Source: CAIURC01 sp043777315 (GTDB lineage Bacteria; Verrucomicrobiota; Verrucomicrobiia; Chthoniobacterales; Chthoniobacteraceae). Taken from it: a stretch of 64,000 bases of DNA. The stretch lies in contig JAYVPW010000066.1 of NCBI GenBank assembly GCA_043777315.1, positions 1 through 64,000 of the forward strand, written 5' to 3'. The stretch's first letter is position 1. Every line of letters starts with the position of its first letter. The position numbers were made by a program, and so were the translations under genes. The notes under the pieces are model-generated. The model worked only from the letters and a program-made list of their open reading frames with translations. It was not told where the DNA came from and searched no databases. Positions 22,601 to 30,801 of the stretch are shown one piece after another.

Positions 22601-25427
22601 CATCCAATTCGGCGAGCGTCGCGAGTGCGCGGACATTCCCCGGCTCCAGCGCGCGGATGCGCCGGAGCAACTCGACTGCGCGCGGCGGCGTGCCCCATTT
22701 CAACTGAAACTCGACCGCGTGCAGCAGCGCGGCCGCATCCCGCGGAAAGCGCAACGCGAGGCGCTCCCACGTCTTCGCCGCCGCCTCGGTTTGAAACGCA
22801 TTTTCCTGGAGTCGCGCCAGTTTTTCAAAGCCATCCGAACGAGTCTGCGGCACGATCCGCACGAGCTGCGCCTGCAACCGGATCGCCGCGTCGAGCTTGT
22901 GCAAATCCTCGGCCTCCCGCACGAGCTCCGGCAGCGCCTGCGCTTGATTCGGCGCGGCAAAGGAGGCGTCCGCGAGCAGCTCGAACGCGCCGGTTTTATC
23001 GCCCAGGGTCTTCAAAATCCGCCCCAACGACATCGCCGTGAAGTAATCATCCGCGCGCAATTTGTGACGCTGCTCGAACTCGCCGCGGAGCCAGTCCGTC
23101 AGCCGATGCTTCGCGCAATGCGTGAGCAGTTCCTGGAAAAGCGCGAATGCTTCCTTCTCCTCAGTCTGCGCGTCGATCTGCTGGAGCAGCAGCGCAGCGG
23201 CTTCCTGTGGCATCTCCAGTCGCTCGTAAATTCGCATCAGCGCCCCCGTCGATTCCTTCCGCCGCGCGGGCGGAGTGAGTGCGAAAATCTGTCGCCACGT
23301 TCCGAGTGATTCCTTCCATCGCTCGGCGCGCTGCTGCGCCAGCGCGAGGTCAGTGAGCGCTCCGACATCGCCCGGATTCGCGCCGGCGAGTTCCGAAAAA
23401 AGCCGGAGCGCATCTTCGGCGCGACCGCTCTGCAACTGCACCTCCGCAGCCCGGCGCTGGTAGCCCGCGCGCCCGGCGGGGTCGAGTTTCATCAGCTCGT
23501 CGAGATGCGCGAGGGGCAGAGGCGAGCGCGGGTCATTCATCCCGAGTTGCACGAGGAATTCGTGTGCGAGCATCGACCGCGGATCAAGCACCAGAGCCTG
23601 TTGCGCGCATTCCTGCGCCACGCGGGGACTGCGATTCCACGACTGCCAGCGGGCGATCCTGAGCCAGTTCTCGACCGTCGGATTCGCGGCGGCATCGCGA
23701 GTGAGCTTCAGTAAATAATCCTCCAATTCGGGGCTGGCGGCACCTTCGTCGGAGCCTCGTCCGGTAGTCGCGGGCCGGGACGGGATTTCCGTGCCGACGC
23801 GGATCGCGCTGCTGCGGATGCTCTCGAAAAGTTTCTGGTCGGCTTCGAGTTGCTCCGCCGGAGTCCGGCTGAGTGCGAATGCTTTTTCGCACGCCGCCCG
23901 CGCTTCGCCGTGCCGGCCCCGCGCCGATTCGAGGTCGCCGAGCAGGAGAAAAAGATCGCGCGAATCCGGCCGGAGCGACACCGCTGCGGTCACCGCCGCT
24001 GCCGCACCCGCCGCGTCGTTTTGGTCTTTCGAAATTTCGGCGATCCGAAAATACGCGGCGGCCTGCCGGTCCGCCGGATCGGTCTCGCGCACGAGCCGGT
24101 CGAGTTCGCGCCGCGCGTCGGCGTCACGTTTGTGAGCGAAATAAAAATTCGCCAGCGCGAGCAGCGGCTCTTCGGAACCGGACGCGGCGTCGGCTTTCAG
24201 AAGCTCCTCGGTCGCGTCGTTGAGCCGATGCGTCTCGAAAAATTCCAGCGCCTTTCGCCGCAGCGTTTCATCGCTCGGTCTGGTGAGCAGCAGTCCGGCG
24301 ATGCGCGCGCGGGCGGCGGGCACGGCGTCGCGCTGGACATCGATCCGCGCCCGTTCGAAGACCAGTTCCGCATTCGTGGGCTGCTCTTTCAGCAGTTGGT
24401 CGAAGATCGGCGCGGCGCTGTCGAGGTGATCCATTTGCGCGTGCAGCCGCGCGAGGCGCAGGCGGTATTCCGCGCTTTTCGGAGCGAGTGCCGTCAGCTT
24501 TTCGAGCCAGGCAAGTTCCTGATCGAGATCGCCGAGCCGCTCGTAAAATCCGATGAGCTGGAGCTGCGCGCCGAGGTCGCGGGGATTCTCCTGCGCGACT
24601 TTTTTCCAACGCTCCTCGAGCTCCGATGTCCGGTGGCAGCGCTGATGCAGACGGATGAGCTGCGACTCCAATTCGCCTCGCAGCCAGTTGCCGGGCGCCG
24701 CGCCGGCGAGCGCTTCGTCGAGCGCGGCGATTGCCTCATCCTGCCGACCGGCCCCCTGATGAATGCGCGCGAGCTGCTGCAGCGCCTGCGCGCGCTCGGC
24801 CGGCGGCGCGTGAGTCTTGAGAAAATCGAGGTGAGGAATCGCGCGATCCCCGAGATGATTTTGTGCGTACGTTTCCGCGAGCCGGTGGCGCAATCCGAGA
24901 TTGCCGGGATCGACAGAAATCGTGCGCTCCCATGCGGCCGATGCCTTCTCGACCTCGCCCGCCGCCAGCCACGCTGCGCCGACCTGCAGGAGTGTCTCGG
25001 CAGACTTCGAGTCCGTCGCCGGGAGATGCGCCGCCGCCTTTTCGAAGAGATCCGCAGCTTCCGCCGGATGGCCGGTTTCCAGCCGCACCCGTGCAAGCGC
25101 GAGCAAGGGCAGGGGGCTCTCCGGCGCAAGCTGCGCGGCGCGCTGAAATGCGGCGGCGGCATCGTCATTGCGACCCGCTTTTTTGAAGAAATGCCCGGCG
25201 ATCAACTCGGATGCGAACGAGCCGCCCGCCTTGTATTCGTCGATCAATTCGCCCGTTTTCCCCGCGTCGCGGTACGCCTGCCAGAGCCGGTCCAGCGCGG
25301 TCCCTTCCACCGGATTCGCCGCGAGCATTTGCTTGTAACGCTCGATGATTTTCGGCGAGGCCGGCGGCTCCGACTGCGCGGCGAGCGCGAAGATCAGGAG
25401 CGGGAAAAGTAGGAGCCGGCGGGGCAT
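19608..25427 (-). CDS. Giant tetratricopeptide-repeat protein, secreted
   Basis: This 1939-residue protein begins MPRRLLLFPLLIFALAAQSE, a signal peptide, so the mature protein probably enters the periplasm or envelope. Nearly the whole length is tandem 34-residue helical repeats of TPR type, with repeated patterns such as AAAAFQRAAQLAPESPLPLLALA and AESVYRKVLGFEAANAGARVALA. No transmembrane or enzymatic domain is seen after the signal. The ATG at 25427 fits the signal peptide; an upstream in-frame start at 25601 gives an unlikely N-terminus. The role is probably scaffolding. It may be a family-specific protein. Confidence 0.82.
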   Translation of the reverse strand: MPRRLLLFPLLIFALAAQSEPPASPKIIERYKQMLAANPVEGTALDRLWQAYRDAGKTGELIDEYKAGGSFASELIAGHFFKKAGRNDDAAAAFQRAAQLAPESPLPLLALARVRLETGHPAEAADLFEKAAAHLPATDSKSAETLLQVGAAWLAAGEVEKASAAWERTISVDPGNLGLRHRLAETYAQNHLGDRAIPHLDFLKTHAPPAERAQALQQLARIHQGAGRQDEAIAALDEALAGAAPGNWLRGELESQLIRLHQRCHRTSELEERWKKVAQENPRDLGAQLQLIGFYERLGDLDQELAWLEKLTALAPKSAEYRLRLARLHAQMDHLDSAAPIFDQLLKEQPTNAELVFERARIDVQRDAVPAARARIAGLLLTRPSDETLRRKALEFFETHRLNDATEELLKADAASGSEEPLLALANFYFAHKRDADARRELDRLVRETDPADRQAAAYFRIAEISKDQNDAAGAAAAVTAAVSLRPDSRDLFLLLGDLESARGRHGEARAACEKAFALSRTPAEQLEADQKLFESIRSSAIRVGTEIPSRPATTGRGSDEGAASPELEDYLLKLTRDAAANPTVENWLRIARWQSWNRSPRVAQECAQQALVLDPRSMLAHEFLVQLGMNDPRSPLPLAHLDELMKLDPAGRAGYQRRAAEVQLQSGRAEDALRLFSELAGANPGDVGALTDLALAQQRAERWKESLGTWRQIFALTPPARRKESTGALMRIYERLEMPQEAAALLLQQIDAQTEEKEAFALFQELLTHCAKHRLTDWLRGEFEQRHKLRADDYFTAMSLGRILKTLGDKTGAFELLADASFAAPNQAQALPELVREAEDLHKLDAAIRLQAQLVRIVPQTRSDGFEKLARLQENAFQTEAAAKTWERLALRFPRDAAALLHAVEFQLKWGTPPRAVELLRRIRALEPGNVRALATLAELDAESGATAEAEQCLEEILRHSPPEKSGDPIRFPSLKPEDAGRLQNAYLSTVKMRGGKPTAEALRALRSFWVEEPAGAKPESDLPLRAIRDLARCVVAKSDPAALAQWVARWRNSAEQSPGEALWALFHAGASGPLLDLVERLMGRKEIAAQAKQAFIWFALQTGEFDRLAAWLHDAGRSTADRDYLFVALAEYLQINGGRPDPALLEKLFPRTHQTRLWQAAITFANRAHFREATQLGQRIFDTLTTQRPGYGLELAHWYLYLGDADAARRVLRASIDGAGEAFEAPVYHALREYFLLLPEAERGSFAAGFLRRLDPAKPVHAAICGALLHGLAGEESAAREQLHRLLELRPISQIADDDTGNSASRYWNFVLDAGVQLQEWKLDSLARFLWENALADEALIRLQTNPRKEQVGARVLEIRTRLAAMKMIRATALEAEALSAEYARASGMEGLLPLAEALDAMGAQTQSIAIFRRLWEREPANPHALRNLLNACRTAGDAGTTEQVLTRCVRDGFFAMNDAANRDLTLQLVDALESRGNAAQARAVLDQCIERSTRDSRLLLRLAQLHEHAGRLDLAESVYRKVLGFEAANAGARVALAAVLEAQGRVPAAIDLLEKSSAAETDPRLAQLYLQAGRMEDAFAAMERLPASNHVAATLLFAERLAQIGELQAARSSLRNALAKAPDARAGFPLQTRLIELLTPADDRGVIMHELRRLRRMAGDDVELLDGYFGLALRQVSRLGLEKTFASELADEWDEGAGSLVAGVALLEWRLARGDPRGAEAVCARLLADRNLTEAGALKVTQILTDAARPELAVAARERLARLNPLDSARMLEWALALNRLGRRAEAVRVLEELGARAVFEDEVAGNVAQAFAECGATDRARALFEQAITGDPGVRRYRVFLDYARLLTAQGELARAAKALRIGFRNMGNREYGEIVAFLKATGRLERFDDEIGKFLSEPERIAAARHACLSEQAKSGPRGIGLAVAQQILMELGR

Positions 25428-25504
25428 CACGGGGGAAATTATGTCGCCGTGCGTCTGCGGCAAGCCGCGGGAGTTTTGGGTCGTGGCTCTGTTTGAAAAT
25501 GGTG

Positions 25505-25552
25505 GTAGGGCGACCGCTCCGGTTGCCGAGGCAGGCGGAGCGCCCGCCCTAC
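25505..25552. repeat. GTAGGGCG palindromic hairpin
   Basis: GTAGGGCGACCGCTCCGGTT on the left pairs with the downstream CGGAGCGCCCGCCCTAC, making a long interrupted stem. It lies upstream of the TPR gene and is not the same as the GTCATCC element that follows at 25602. Confidence 0.65.
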
Positions 25553-25601
25553 AAATTCCGGCAAACTGAGCCACTACCGAGTCTTGCGAAGTCTCAGCCA
25601 T

Positions 25602-25726
25602 GTCATCCTGAGCGTAGCGCAGCGGAGTCGAAGGACCTCTTACATCTCCCCCCGCGCGTCCATGTCGGGAAAAGTAAGAGGTTCTTCGACTGCGTTTCGC
25701 TTACGCTCCACTCCGCTCAGAATGAC
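25602..25726. repeat. GTCATCCTGAGCG palindromic element, copy 2 of 4
   Basis: It has the same architecture as 5386-5504: GTCATCCTGAGCG, then GAAGGACCTCTTAC, a unique centre, GTAAGAGGTTCTTCGACTGC, and a return to CGCTCAGAATGAC. It lies between the recN stop (minus strand) and the TPR start. Confidence 0.88.
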
Positions 25727-25753
25727 GGTTTTGAAAGGAGCCCTTCTCGTTTC

Positions 25754-27418
25754 TCACACGCCGAGCAAGGTCTTCGCGTGGGCGAGGGCGGAGTCGCCTT
25801 TGCCTCCGAGCATCCGCGCGATCTCCTCGGTCCGCGCCTGCCCCGCGACGCCCGTGAGCTGCGAAATGGTGCGGTCGCCGGTGAACTCTTTCGTCACGAC
25901 GAACTGCGCATCCGCGAGCGCGGCGACTTGCGGAAGATGGCTGATGCAGAGGACTTGGTGAGCTTTCCCGAGCTCCTGCATTTTGGCCCCGACGGCGTGC
26001 GCGATCTCGCCGCCGACGTTCGCGTCGATCTCGTCGAAGACGAGGAGCGAGACCGTGTCCTGGGCGGCGAGCGACGATTTCACGGCGAGCATGACGCGGG
26101 AAATCTCGCCGCTGGAGGCGATCGATTTGAGCGGCTTGGCGGGCTCGCCAGGGTTCGGCGCAAACAGGAATTCGACGGCTTCGAGTCCGTGCGCGCCGGG
26201 TTTTTCGAGCGCGGCGAGGGCGATCGTAAAATCGGATTTCTTGAACCCGAGATCGCGCAGATGAGCGGTCACGCTGGCGGCCAATTTCGGCGCGGCGGTC
26301 CGCCGTTTCTGTCCGAGTTTTGCGCCCGTTTCGAGCAGCGCGGCGCGACCCGATTCGATCTCGCGCGCGAGGCGCGCGAGTTCTTCGCCGCGCGACGCGA
26401 TCTTTTGCAGGCGCTCCGCAGCGCGCGCACCGAAGGCGATGACGTCCGCGATCGAGCCGCCGTATTTGCGTTTGAGTGTCTCAAAAAGGGAGACGCGTTC
26501 CTCCATTTCCGCGAGTTCGCCCGGCTCGATTTCGAGATCTTCGGCGTAGCGCTGGAGCGAAATCGCGAGTTCCTCGAGTTCCGTGACGGCGCGGATGTGC
26601 GCGTCGGAAAAGCGCGCCGCCGCGGGGTCGATTCGCTCCAGTTCGCGCAGCAGTTTGCCAGCCTCGGTCAGACGGTTGAGCGCCGCATCTTCGTCCTCGC
26701 TGAGACGCGCGAGGGCTTGCGTGGAAAGTTCCAGCAGGCGCCGGCTGTTCGAGGCGACGCCGTAGCGCGCGAGCAATTCGTCCTCCTCGCCCGCGCGGAG
26801 ATTTGCGATCTCGATTTCCTGCGTCTGATGCCCGAGCAAATCCAGCTCGCGCTCGAGCGCCGCTTCGTTCGTCGAGAGTTCGGCGTGCTCCGCGGCAAGC
26901 GCATTCAGCCGCCGATATTGCTCCCCATATTTCGCGCGCGACACCTCCGCTCCGCCGAAGGAATCGAGGAGCGCGAGCTGCTTTTCGATCGAAAGAATCG
27001 ACTGGTGATCGTGCGGCCCGTGCAAGTCCACGAGCCCGTCTCCGAGATCCTTGAGCACGCTCAAAGTCGTCGGGCTGCCGTTGATGAATTGCCGGTTCGC
27101 GCCGGCGTTCGTGAAAACCCTTTTCACGATGAGCTGCGCGTCTTCACACGGCTCCACGCCCTGCGCTTCGAGTACGACGTTGAGCGCGCCGGCGTCCTTG
27201 ATTTCAAAGACCGCCTCGACCGTGCAGCTCTCCGCGCCGGTGCGGATGAGCGCTTTGTCCGCGCGCTCGCCGAGGATGAGTTTCAGCGCGCCGACGATGA
27301 TCGATTTTCCGGAGCCGGTCTCGCCCGTGATCGCCGTGAAGCCCGGCGCAATCTGCCACGCGAGCTCTTCGACGAGGGCGAGATTGCGGATGCGGAGGGA
27401 GGAAAGCGTGGCGATCAT
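25754..27418 (-). CDS. recN: DNA repair protein RecN
   Basis: An SMC-like ATPase in double-strand break repair. The 554-residue product starts MIATLSSLRIRNLALVEELA. Walker A GETGSGKSIIVGAL is near residues 36-49, a coiled coil fills the middle, an ABC signature region (ASSGEISRVMLAVK) follows, and Walker B LLVFDEIDANVGG is near the C-terminus. No LexA-type operator was recognised upstream. It sits alone between the palindromic elements at 25602 and 27465. Confidence 0.95.
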   Translation of the reverse strand: MIATLSSLRIRNLALVEELAWQIAPGFTAITGETGSGKSIIVGALKLILGERADKALIRTGAESCTVEAVFEIKDAGALNVVLEAQGVEPCEDAQLIVKRVFTNAGANRQFINGSPTTLSVLKDLGDGLVDLHGPHDHQSILSIEKQLALLDSFGGAEVSRAKYGEQYRRLNALAAEHAELSTNEAALERELDLLGHQTQEIEIANLRAGEEDELLARYGVASNSRRLLELSTQALARLSEDEDAALNRLTEAGKLLRELERIDPAAARFSDAHIRAVTELEELAISLQRYAEDLEIEPGELAEMEERVSLFETLKRKYGGSIADVIAFGARAAERLQKIASRGEELARLAREIESGRAALLETGAKLGQKRRTAAPKLAASVTAHLRDLGFKKSDFTIALAALEKPGAHGLEAVEFLFAPNPGEPAKPLKSIASSGEISRVMLAVKSSLAAQDTVSLLVFDEIDANVGGEIAHAVGAKMQELGKAHQVLCISHLPQVAALADAQFVVTKEFTGDRTISQLTGVAGQARTEEIARMLGGKGDSALAHAKTLLGV

Positions 27419-27464
27419 GTGCAGCGGGCGAGGGGAACAAATCGTGGCGGAGGGCGCAATGTCT

Positions 27465-27533
27465 GCGGAAGTCAGGCGTCCCGCCTGACGGTCCGCGGGT
27501 TTCGATCCGTCAGGCGAGACGCCTGACTTCCGC
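27465..27533. repeat. GCGGAAGTCAGGCG perfect-arm palindrome
   Basis: Arms of 27 nt, GCGGAAGTCAGGCGTCCCGC and onward, pair with their reverse complement with one mismatch around a 15-nt loop. Each arm contains its own smaller hairpin GTCAGGCGTCCCGCCTGAC. It lies 6 nt downstream of the histidine kinase stop, so it may terminate that transcript. A shortened relative with the same GCGGAAG/GGCGTCCCGCC arms is at 36216-36246. Confidence 0.85.
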
Positions 27534-27538
27534 TCGCC

Positions 27539-28717
27539 TCACGGCTCCGCCGGGCCGCTCTGTAGCATGCGCAGGCGGCTCTGCTGCATCGGCAGGCGGA
27601 TCGTGAGCGTGAGGCCTTTTCCCTCGTCGCTGAGGAGGTCGATTTCGCCGCCGTGCTCGCGGACGATGCGTCGCACGATGAGCAGTCCGAGCCCGGAGCC
27701 GCTCGCTTTCGTGGTGAAGTACGGCTCGAAAATCTTGCTCATGTTTTCCTGCGAGATGCCGCCGCCGGAATCGGTGAACGCGATGCAGACGAACTCGTCG
27801 TCGAGGTCGGTGCGGATGCGCAACATGCCGCTCGATTTCATCGCCTGAAACGCGTTCTTGATCACGTTGTAAAAGGCCTGCTTGAGCTGATTCCGATCGA
27901 CTTCGAGCAGCGGGAGATCGGAGCGGAGTTCCTGCTCGACGAGGATGTCGCGGTCCTTGAGTTCGGGCTGGAGGAAGGCGACGGATTCCTGCACGAGCGC
28001 GTTGATATTCTCGAGGCTCGGCTGCAATCGCGCGGGTCGGATGGCGCCGAGAAATTGCTGCACGGTGGAGTCGAGTCGGTCGATTTCCTCGCGGGCGACT
28101 TCGAGCGATTTGAGCAATTCTTTGCGCATCGGCTCGGGCACTTTGCGCAGCTTGCGCTCGATGAGTTGCAGATGGATGCCGAGTGAATTCAGCGGGTTGC
28201 CGATCTCGTGCGCGACGCCGGCGGCGAGGAGGGTGAGCGCGGAAAGCCGCTCGCTTTGGATCGTCTCCTCGGTCGAGCGGCGGCTCTCGGTGATGTCGCG
28301 GAGGATCACGGCGTAGCCGACCATTTCCTGTTCCGCCCGGCGGTCGGTCGGCGTTTCGAGATGCAGCGGGACGACGTAGAAATTCACGAACCGGTGCCGC
28401 GGATAAAAGATCTCCATGTCGCGGCTGACGACTTTTCCCGTCTCGATGAGACGATCCCATTCGAGCCCGCGCAGCCGCTCGCTGAGCAGGCTGCCCATGC
28501 ACCCCTCGCGCTCGAGGCCAAAGAGTTCGCACGCCGCGCGGTTGAGATAATTCACGCGCCCGAGCCGGTCGGTGACGATGACGCCTTCGTGGATGGCGTT
28601 GAAGATCGTCTCGAGAAACCCTTTTTCGTCGGCGAGGCGATGGAGGTAATTCTGCACTTCCTCCGGCCGCACGCGTCCGATGCGTTCGATGAGTTTGTCG
28701 AGAAAACCGGAGTTCAC
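27539..28717 (-). CDS. PAS-domain sensor histidine kinase, NtrB-like, cytosolic
   Basis: The 392-residue protein has no membrane segment, so it senses a cytoplasmic signal. A PAS domain spans about residues 34-145 (FNAIHEGVIVTD, AACELFGLE). The H-box LLAAGVAHEIGNPLNSLG carries the phosphorylated histidine (His170). The C-terminal ATPase domain shows the N-box (FYNVIKNAFQAM), DSGGGIS and the G-box GSGLGLLI. The arrangement is like NtrB/AtoS kinases. No response regulator is encoded nearby, so it is an orphan within this window. Confidence 0.9.
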   Translation of the reverse strand: MNSGFLDKLIERIGRVRPEEVQNYLHRLADEKGFLETIFNAIHEGVIVTDRLGRVNYLNRAACELFGLEREGCMGSLLSERLRGLEWDRLIETGKVVSRDMEIFYPRHRFVNFYVVPLHLETPTDRRAEQEMVGYAVILRDITESRRSTEETIQSERLSALTLLAAGVAHEIGNPLNSLGIHLQLIERKLRKVPEPMRKELLKSLEVAREEIDRLDSTVQQFLGAIRPARLQPSLENINALVQESVAFLQPELKDRDILVEQELRSDLPLLEVDRNQLKQAFYNVIKNAFQAMKSSGMLRIRTDLDDEFVCIAFTDSGGGISQENMSKIFEPYFTTKASGSGLGLLIVRRIVREHGGEIDLLSDEGKGLTLTIRLPMQQSRLRMLQSGPAEP

Positions 28718-28796
28718 TTGGAGGGAGTGAGCAGGCGGGCTCGCGAAGTTTCAAGACTGCACGACGGCGAACTCGATGGAGCGATCAACGGCGCAA

Positions 28797-28829
28797 TAAA
28801 AAGGGCGGGACTCTCGCGAGTCCCGCCCA
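28797..28829 (-). terminator. Intrinsic terminator after rplQ
   Basis: On the minus strand, GGGCGGGACTC / GAGTCCCGCCC forms an 11-bp GC stem around a GCGA loop, followed by TTTTT. It lies just beyond the rplQ stop in the direction of transcription, between rplQ and the histidine kinase, and matches a classic rho-independent terminator. Confidence 0.85.
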
Positions 28830-28856
28830 GTTGATTTTTTGCTGAAGAGCCGCGGG

Positions 28857-29366
28857 CTATTCGTCCGCGGGCTTCTCCGCCTTTTTGGCGCGTGGCTTTT
28901 TGGCCGGCTTGGCTTCGCCTTCCGGCGCTGCTTCCGCGGCGGGTTTGGCTTTCTTCGCCGCCGGTTTTTTGGCGGGTGTGGGCTTGGCTTCCTCGACTTC
29001 GACCACAGCGCCATCGACCCATTCAATCAAGGCCATTGGGGCGGCGTCGCTCTTGCGCATGCCGAGCTTGACGATGCGGGTGTAGCCGCCTTTGCGATCG
29101 GCCGCGCGGGGCGCGACTTCTTCGAAGAGCGCCTTCACGGCGGCTTCGTTGTGACAGAGCGTCGCGAGCGCGGTGCGGCGCGCGTGCAGCGTTTTCTTTT
29201 TGCCGAGCGTGATCATTTTCTCGGCGAGCGGGCGCACGGCTTTCGCTTTCGCGAGCGTCGTGGTGATCCGGCTGTGCTCGATCAGGCTCACGACCTGATT
29301 GGCGAGCATCGCGTCGCGGTGCGCCTGGCTGCGCCCGAGTTTAACGGTTTTTACTTGGTGTCGCAT
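28857..29366 (-). CDS. rplQ: 50S ribosomal protein L17
   Basis: The 169-residue product opens MRHQVKTVKLGRSQAHRDAM, the usual L17 start, with RITTTLAKAKAVRPLAEKMI and the conserved core to about residue 118. Beyond that is an added 50-residue Lys/Ala/Pro-rich tail (AKPTPAKKPAAKKAK) that most L17 proteins lack. It lies 33 nt downstream of rpoA in one transcription unit and is closed by the terminator at 28797. Confidence 0.95.
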   Translation of the reverse strand: MRHQVKTVKLGRSQAHRDAMLANQVVSLIEHSRITTTLAKAKAVRPLAEKMITLGKKKTLHARRTALATLCHNEAAVKALFEEVAPRAADRKGGYTRIVKLGMRKSDAAPMALIEWVDGAVVEVEEAKPTPAKKPAAKKAKPAAEAAPEGEAKPAKKPRAKKAEKPADE

Positions 29367-29399
29367 TTTGGAGTATTTCTAAAAAAGACGCGTTCGCGG

Positions 29400-30428
29400 C
29401 TAGTCCATCGCCACGTCCACATTCGTTCCCGCAGCCGGGAGCGAATCGACGAGCCCGAGGTCGAATTTCATCCCGAGCGAGAGCCCGAGTTGCGTCAGCT
29501 TGTCCTTGATTTCGTTGAGCGATTTTTTGCCGAAGTTCCGGTACTTGAGCATCTCGGCTTCGCTCTTCTGCGCGAGCTGGCCGACGCTGGTGATGTTCGC
29601 GTTGTTGAGGCAATTCGCGGCGCGAACGGACAACTCGATCTCGTTGACCGACATGTTCAGCAGCTTTTTGAGCTTCTGATTTTCCTGATTCTGGAGCTGC
29701 GGCGTCTCGTCGAACGCGACCGCATTTTCGTCGTATCCGTAGAACGGCTCGAAGTGCTTTTTCAGGATCGACGACGACTGCACGAGCGCCTCTTCCGGCG
29801 TCAGGCGGCCATCGGTCCAGATCTCGAGTTCGAGCTTGTCGTAGTCGAGGCGCTGGCCGACGCGGGTCGTGCCGACGGTGTATTTCACGCGCGTGACGGG
29901 CGAGAAAATCGAGTCGATCGCGATGACGCCGATCGGCTGGTCGGCGTGCTTGTTCTCGGTGCCGGTGGCAAAGCCGCGGCCGACTTTGACTTCGAGCTCG
30001 GCGTTGAACTTGTGCTTTTTGTCCATGACGCAGATGAGCTGGTCCTTGTTCAAAACCTCGCACTGCGCGGAGTCCTGAATGTCGCCGGCGGTGATCGGGC
30101 CTTCCTTGTTCGTGGAAATGGTGAGGTTGCGAATCTCGTGATCGTTCGCCTTGAACTTCACTTTTTTGAGATTCAGCACGATGTCCGTCACGTCTTCGAC
30201 GACGTGCGGCAGCGTTTGAAATTCGTGGTTGGCGCCGTCGATTTTGACGGCGGTGATGGCAGCGCCTTCGAGCGAGCTCATGAGCACGCGGCGGAGGGAG
30301 TTGCCGACAGTATGTCCGTAGCCAGCCTCAAATGGCTCGGCGATGAACTTGGCGTAAGTGCCCGTCGAAGTGGATTCCTCTTTGACGAGGGACTTCGGCA
30401 TTTCGAAACGGCCTAAACGAATAGCCAT
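29400..30428 (-). CDS. rpoA: RNA polymerase subunit alpha
   Basis: The 342-residue product begins with the N-terminal dimerisation domain (GYGHTVGNSLRRVLMSSLEG, residues about 34-53). It ends with the C-terminal domain holding SEAEMLKYRNFGKKSLNEIK, used in UP-element and activator contact. The gene is transcribed with rplQ. Upstream (30429-30801) there is no other ribosomal protein gene, only an intergenic palindrome and then the end of a sugar isomerase gene. A separate promoter is therefore expected here. Confidence 0.96.
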   Translation of the reverse strand: MAIRLGRFEMPKSLVKEESTSTGTYAKFIAEPFEAGYGHTVGNSLRRVLMSSLEGAAITAVKIDGANHEFQTLPHVVEDVTDIVLNLKKVKFKANDHEIRNLTISTNKEGPITAGDIQDSAQCEVLNKDQLICVMDKKHKFNAELEVKVGRGFATGTENKHADQPIGVIAIDSIFSPVTRVKYTVGTTRVGQRLDYDKLELEIWTDGRLTPEEALVQSSSILKKHFEPFYGYDENAVAFDETPQLQNQENQKLKKLLNMSVNEIELSVRAANCLNNANITSVGQLAQKSEAEMLKYRNFGKKSLNEIKDKLTQLGLSLGMKFDLGLVDSLPAAGTNVDVAMD

Positions 30429-30637
30429 GATGTGAATTGGGAAAATGGATGATCCATTCTCCCGCTAACCTTTCTTCTATTTCGCCGGGTTTCCCTCGGC
30501 GCGAGCGGCGGGCGATGATGAACATCGTCCGCCCGAGGACCAACGGCGTATCTTAGTTTTGCGCTTGGGGGCGGGGAAGAGACACGAGGGCGGGGAGGAT
30601 GTAAATGGGAAAGTTTGTGGGCGGATCCGGGGCTCTG

Positions 30638-30780
30638 GGTAGCGCACTCGTCCCGAGTGCTGGTGCCGGCGTCTCGCCGGGACGGACTTTCTGCGCCGCG
30701 CGGGTTTTGGAGGGCCGCGAGGTTTTCAAAGTTCGTTTCGGCGGGACGCCGAAACCAGCACTCGGGACGAGTGCGCTATC
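30638..30780. repeat. GGTAGCGCACTCG palindromic element, copy 2 of 3
   Basis: It has the same outer arms as at 11376 (GGTAGCGCACTCG ... CGAGTGCGCTATC). The inner left hairpin here reads CCGGCGTCTCGCCGG, a changed but still complementary version; the right one, TTCGGCGGGACGCCGAA, is as in copy 1. The rest of the 373-bp gap holds the expected rpoA promoter region next to 30428 and no gene. Confidence 0.85.
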
Positions 30781-30801
30781 CGGGAGCAGAGCCGCGCGCG
30801 A

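Noticed and set aside
20472..23309. A 945-codon open frame on the plus strand within the giant TPR gene
   Set aside because: Arg-rich composition with no repeat or domain; the minus-strand frame has clear TPR periodicity and a signal peptide.
25493..27526. A 677-codon open frame opposite recN
   Set aside because: Shadow of recN, whose Walker motifs are on the minus strand.
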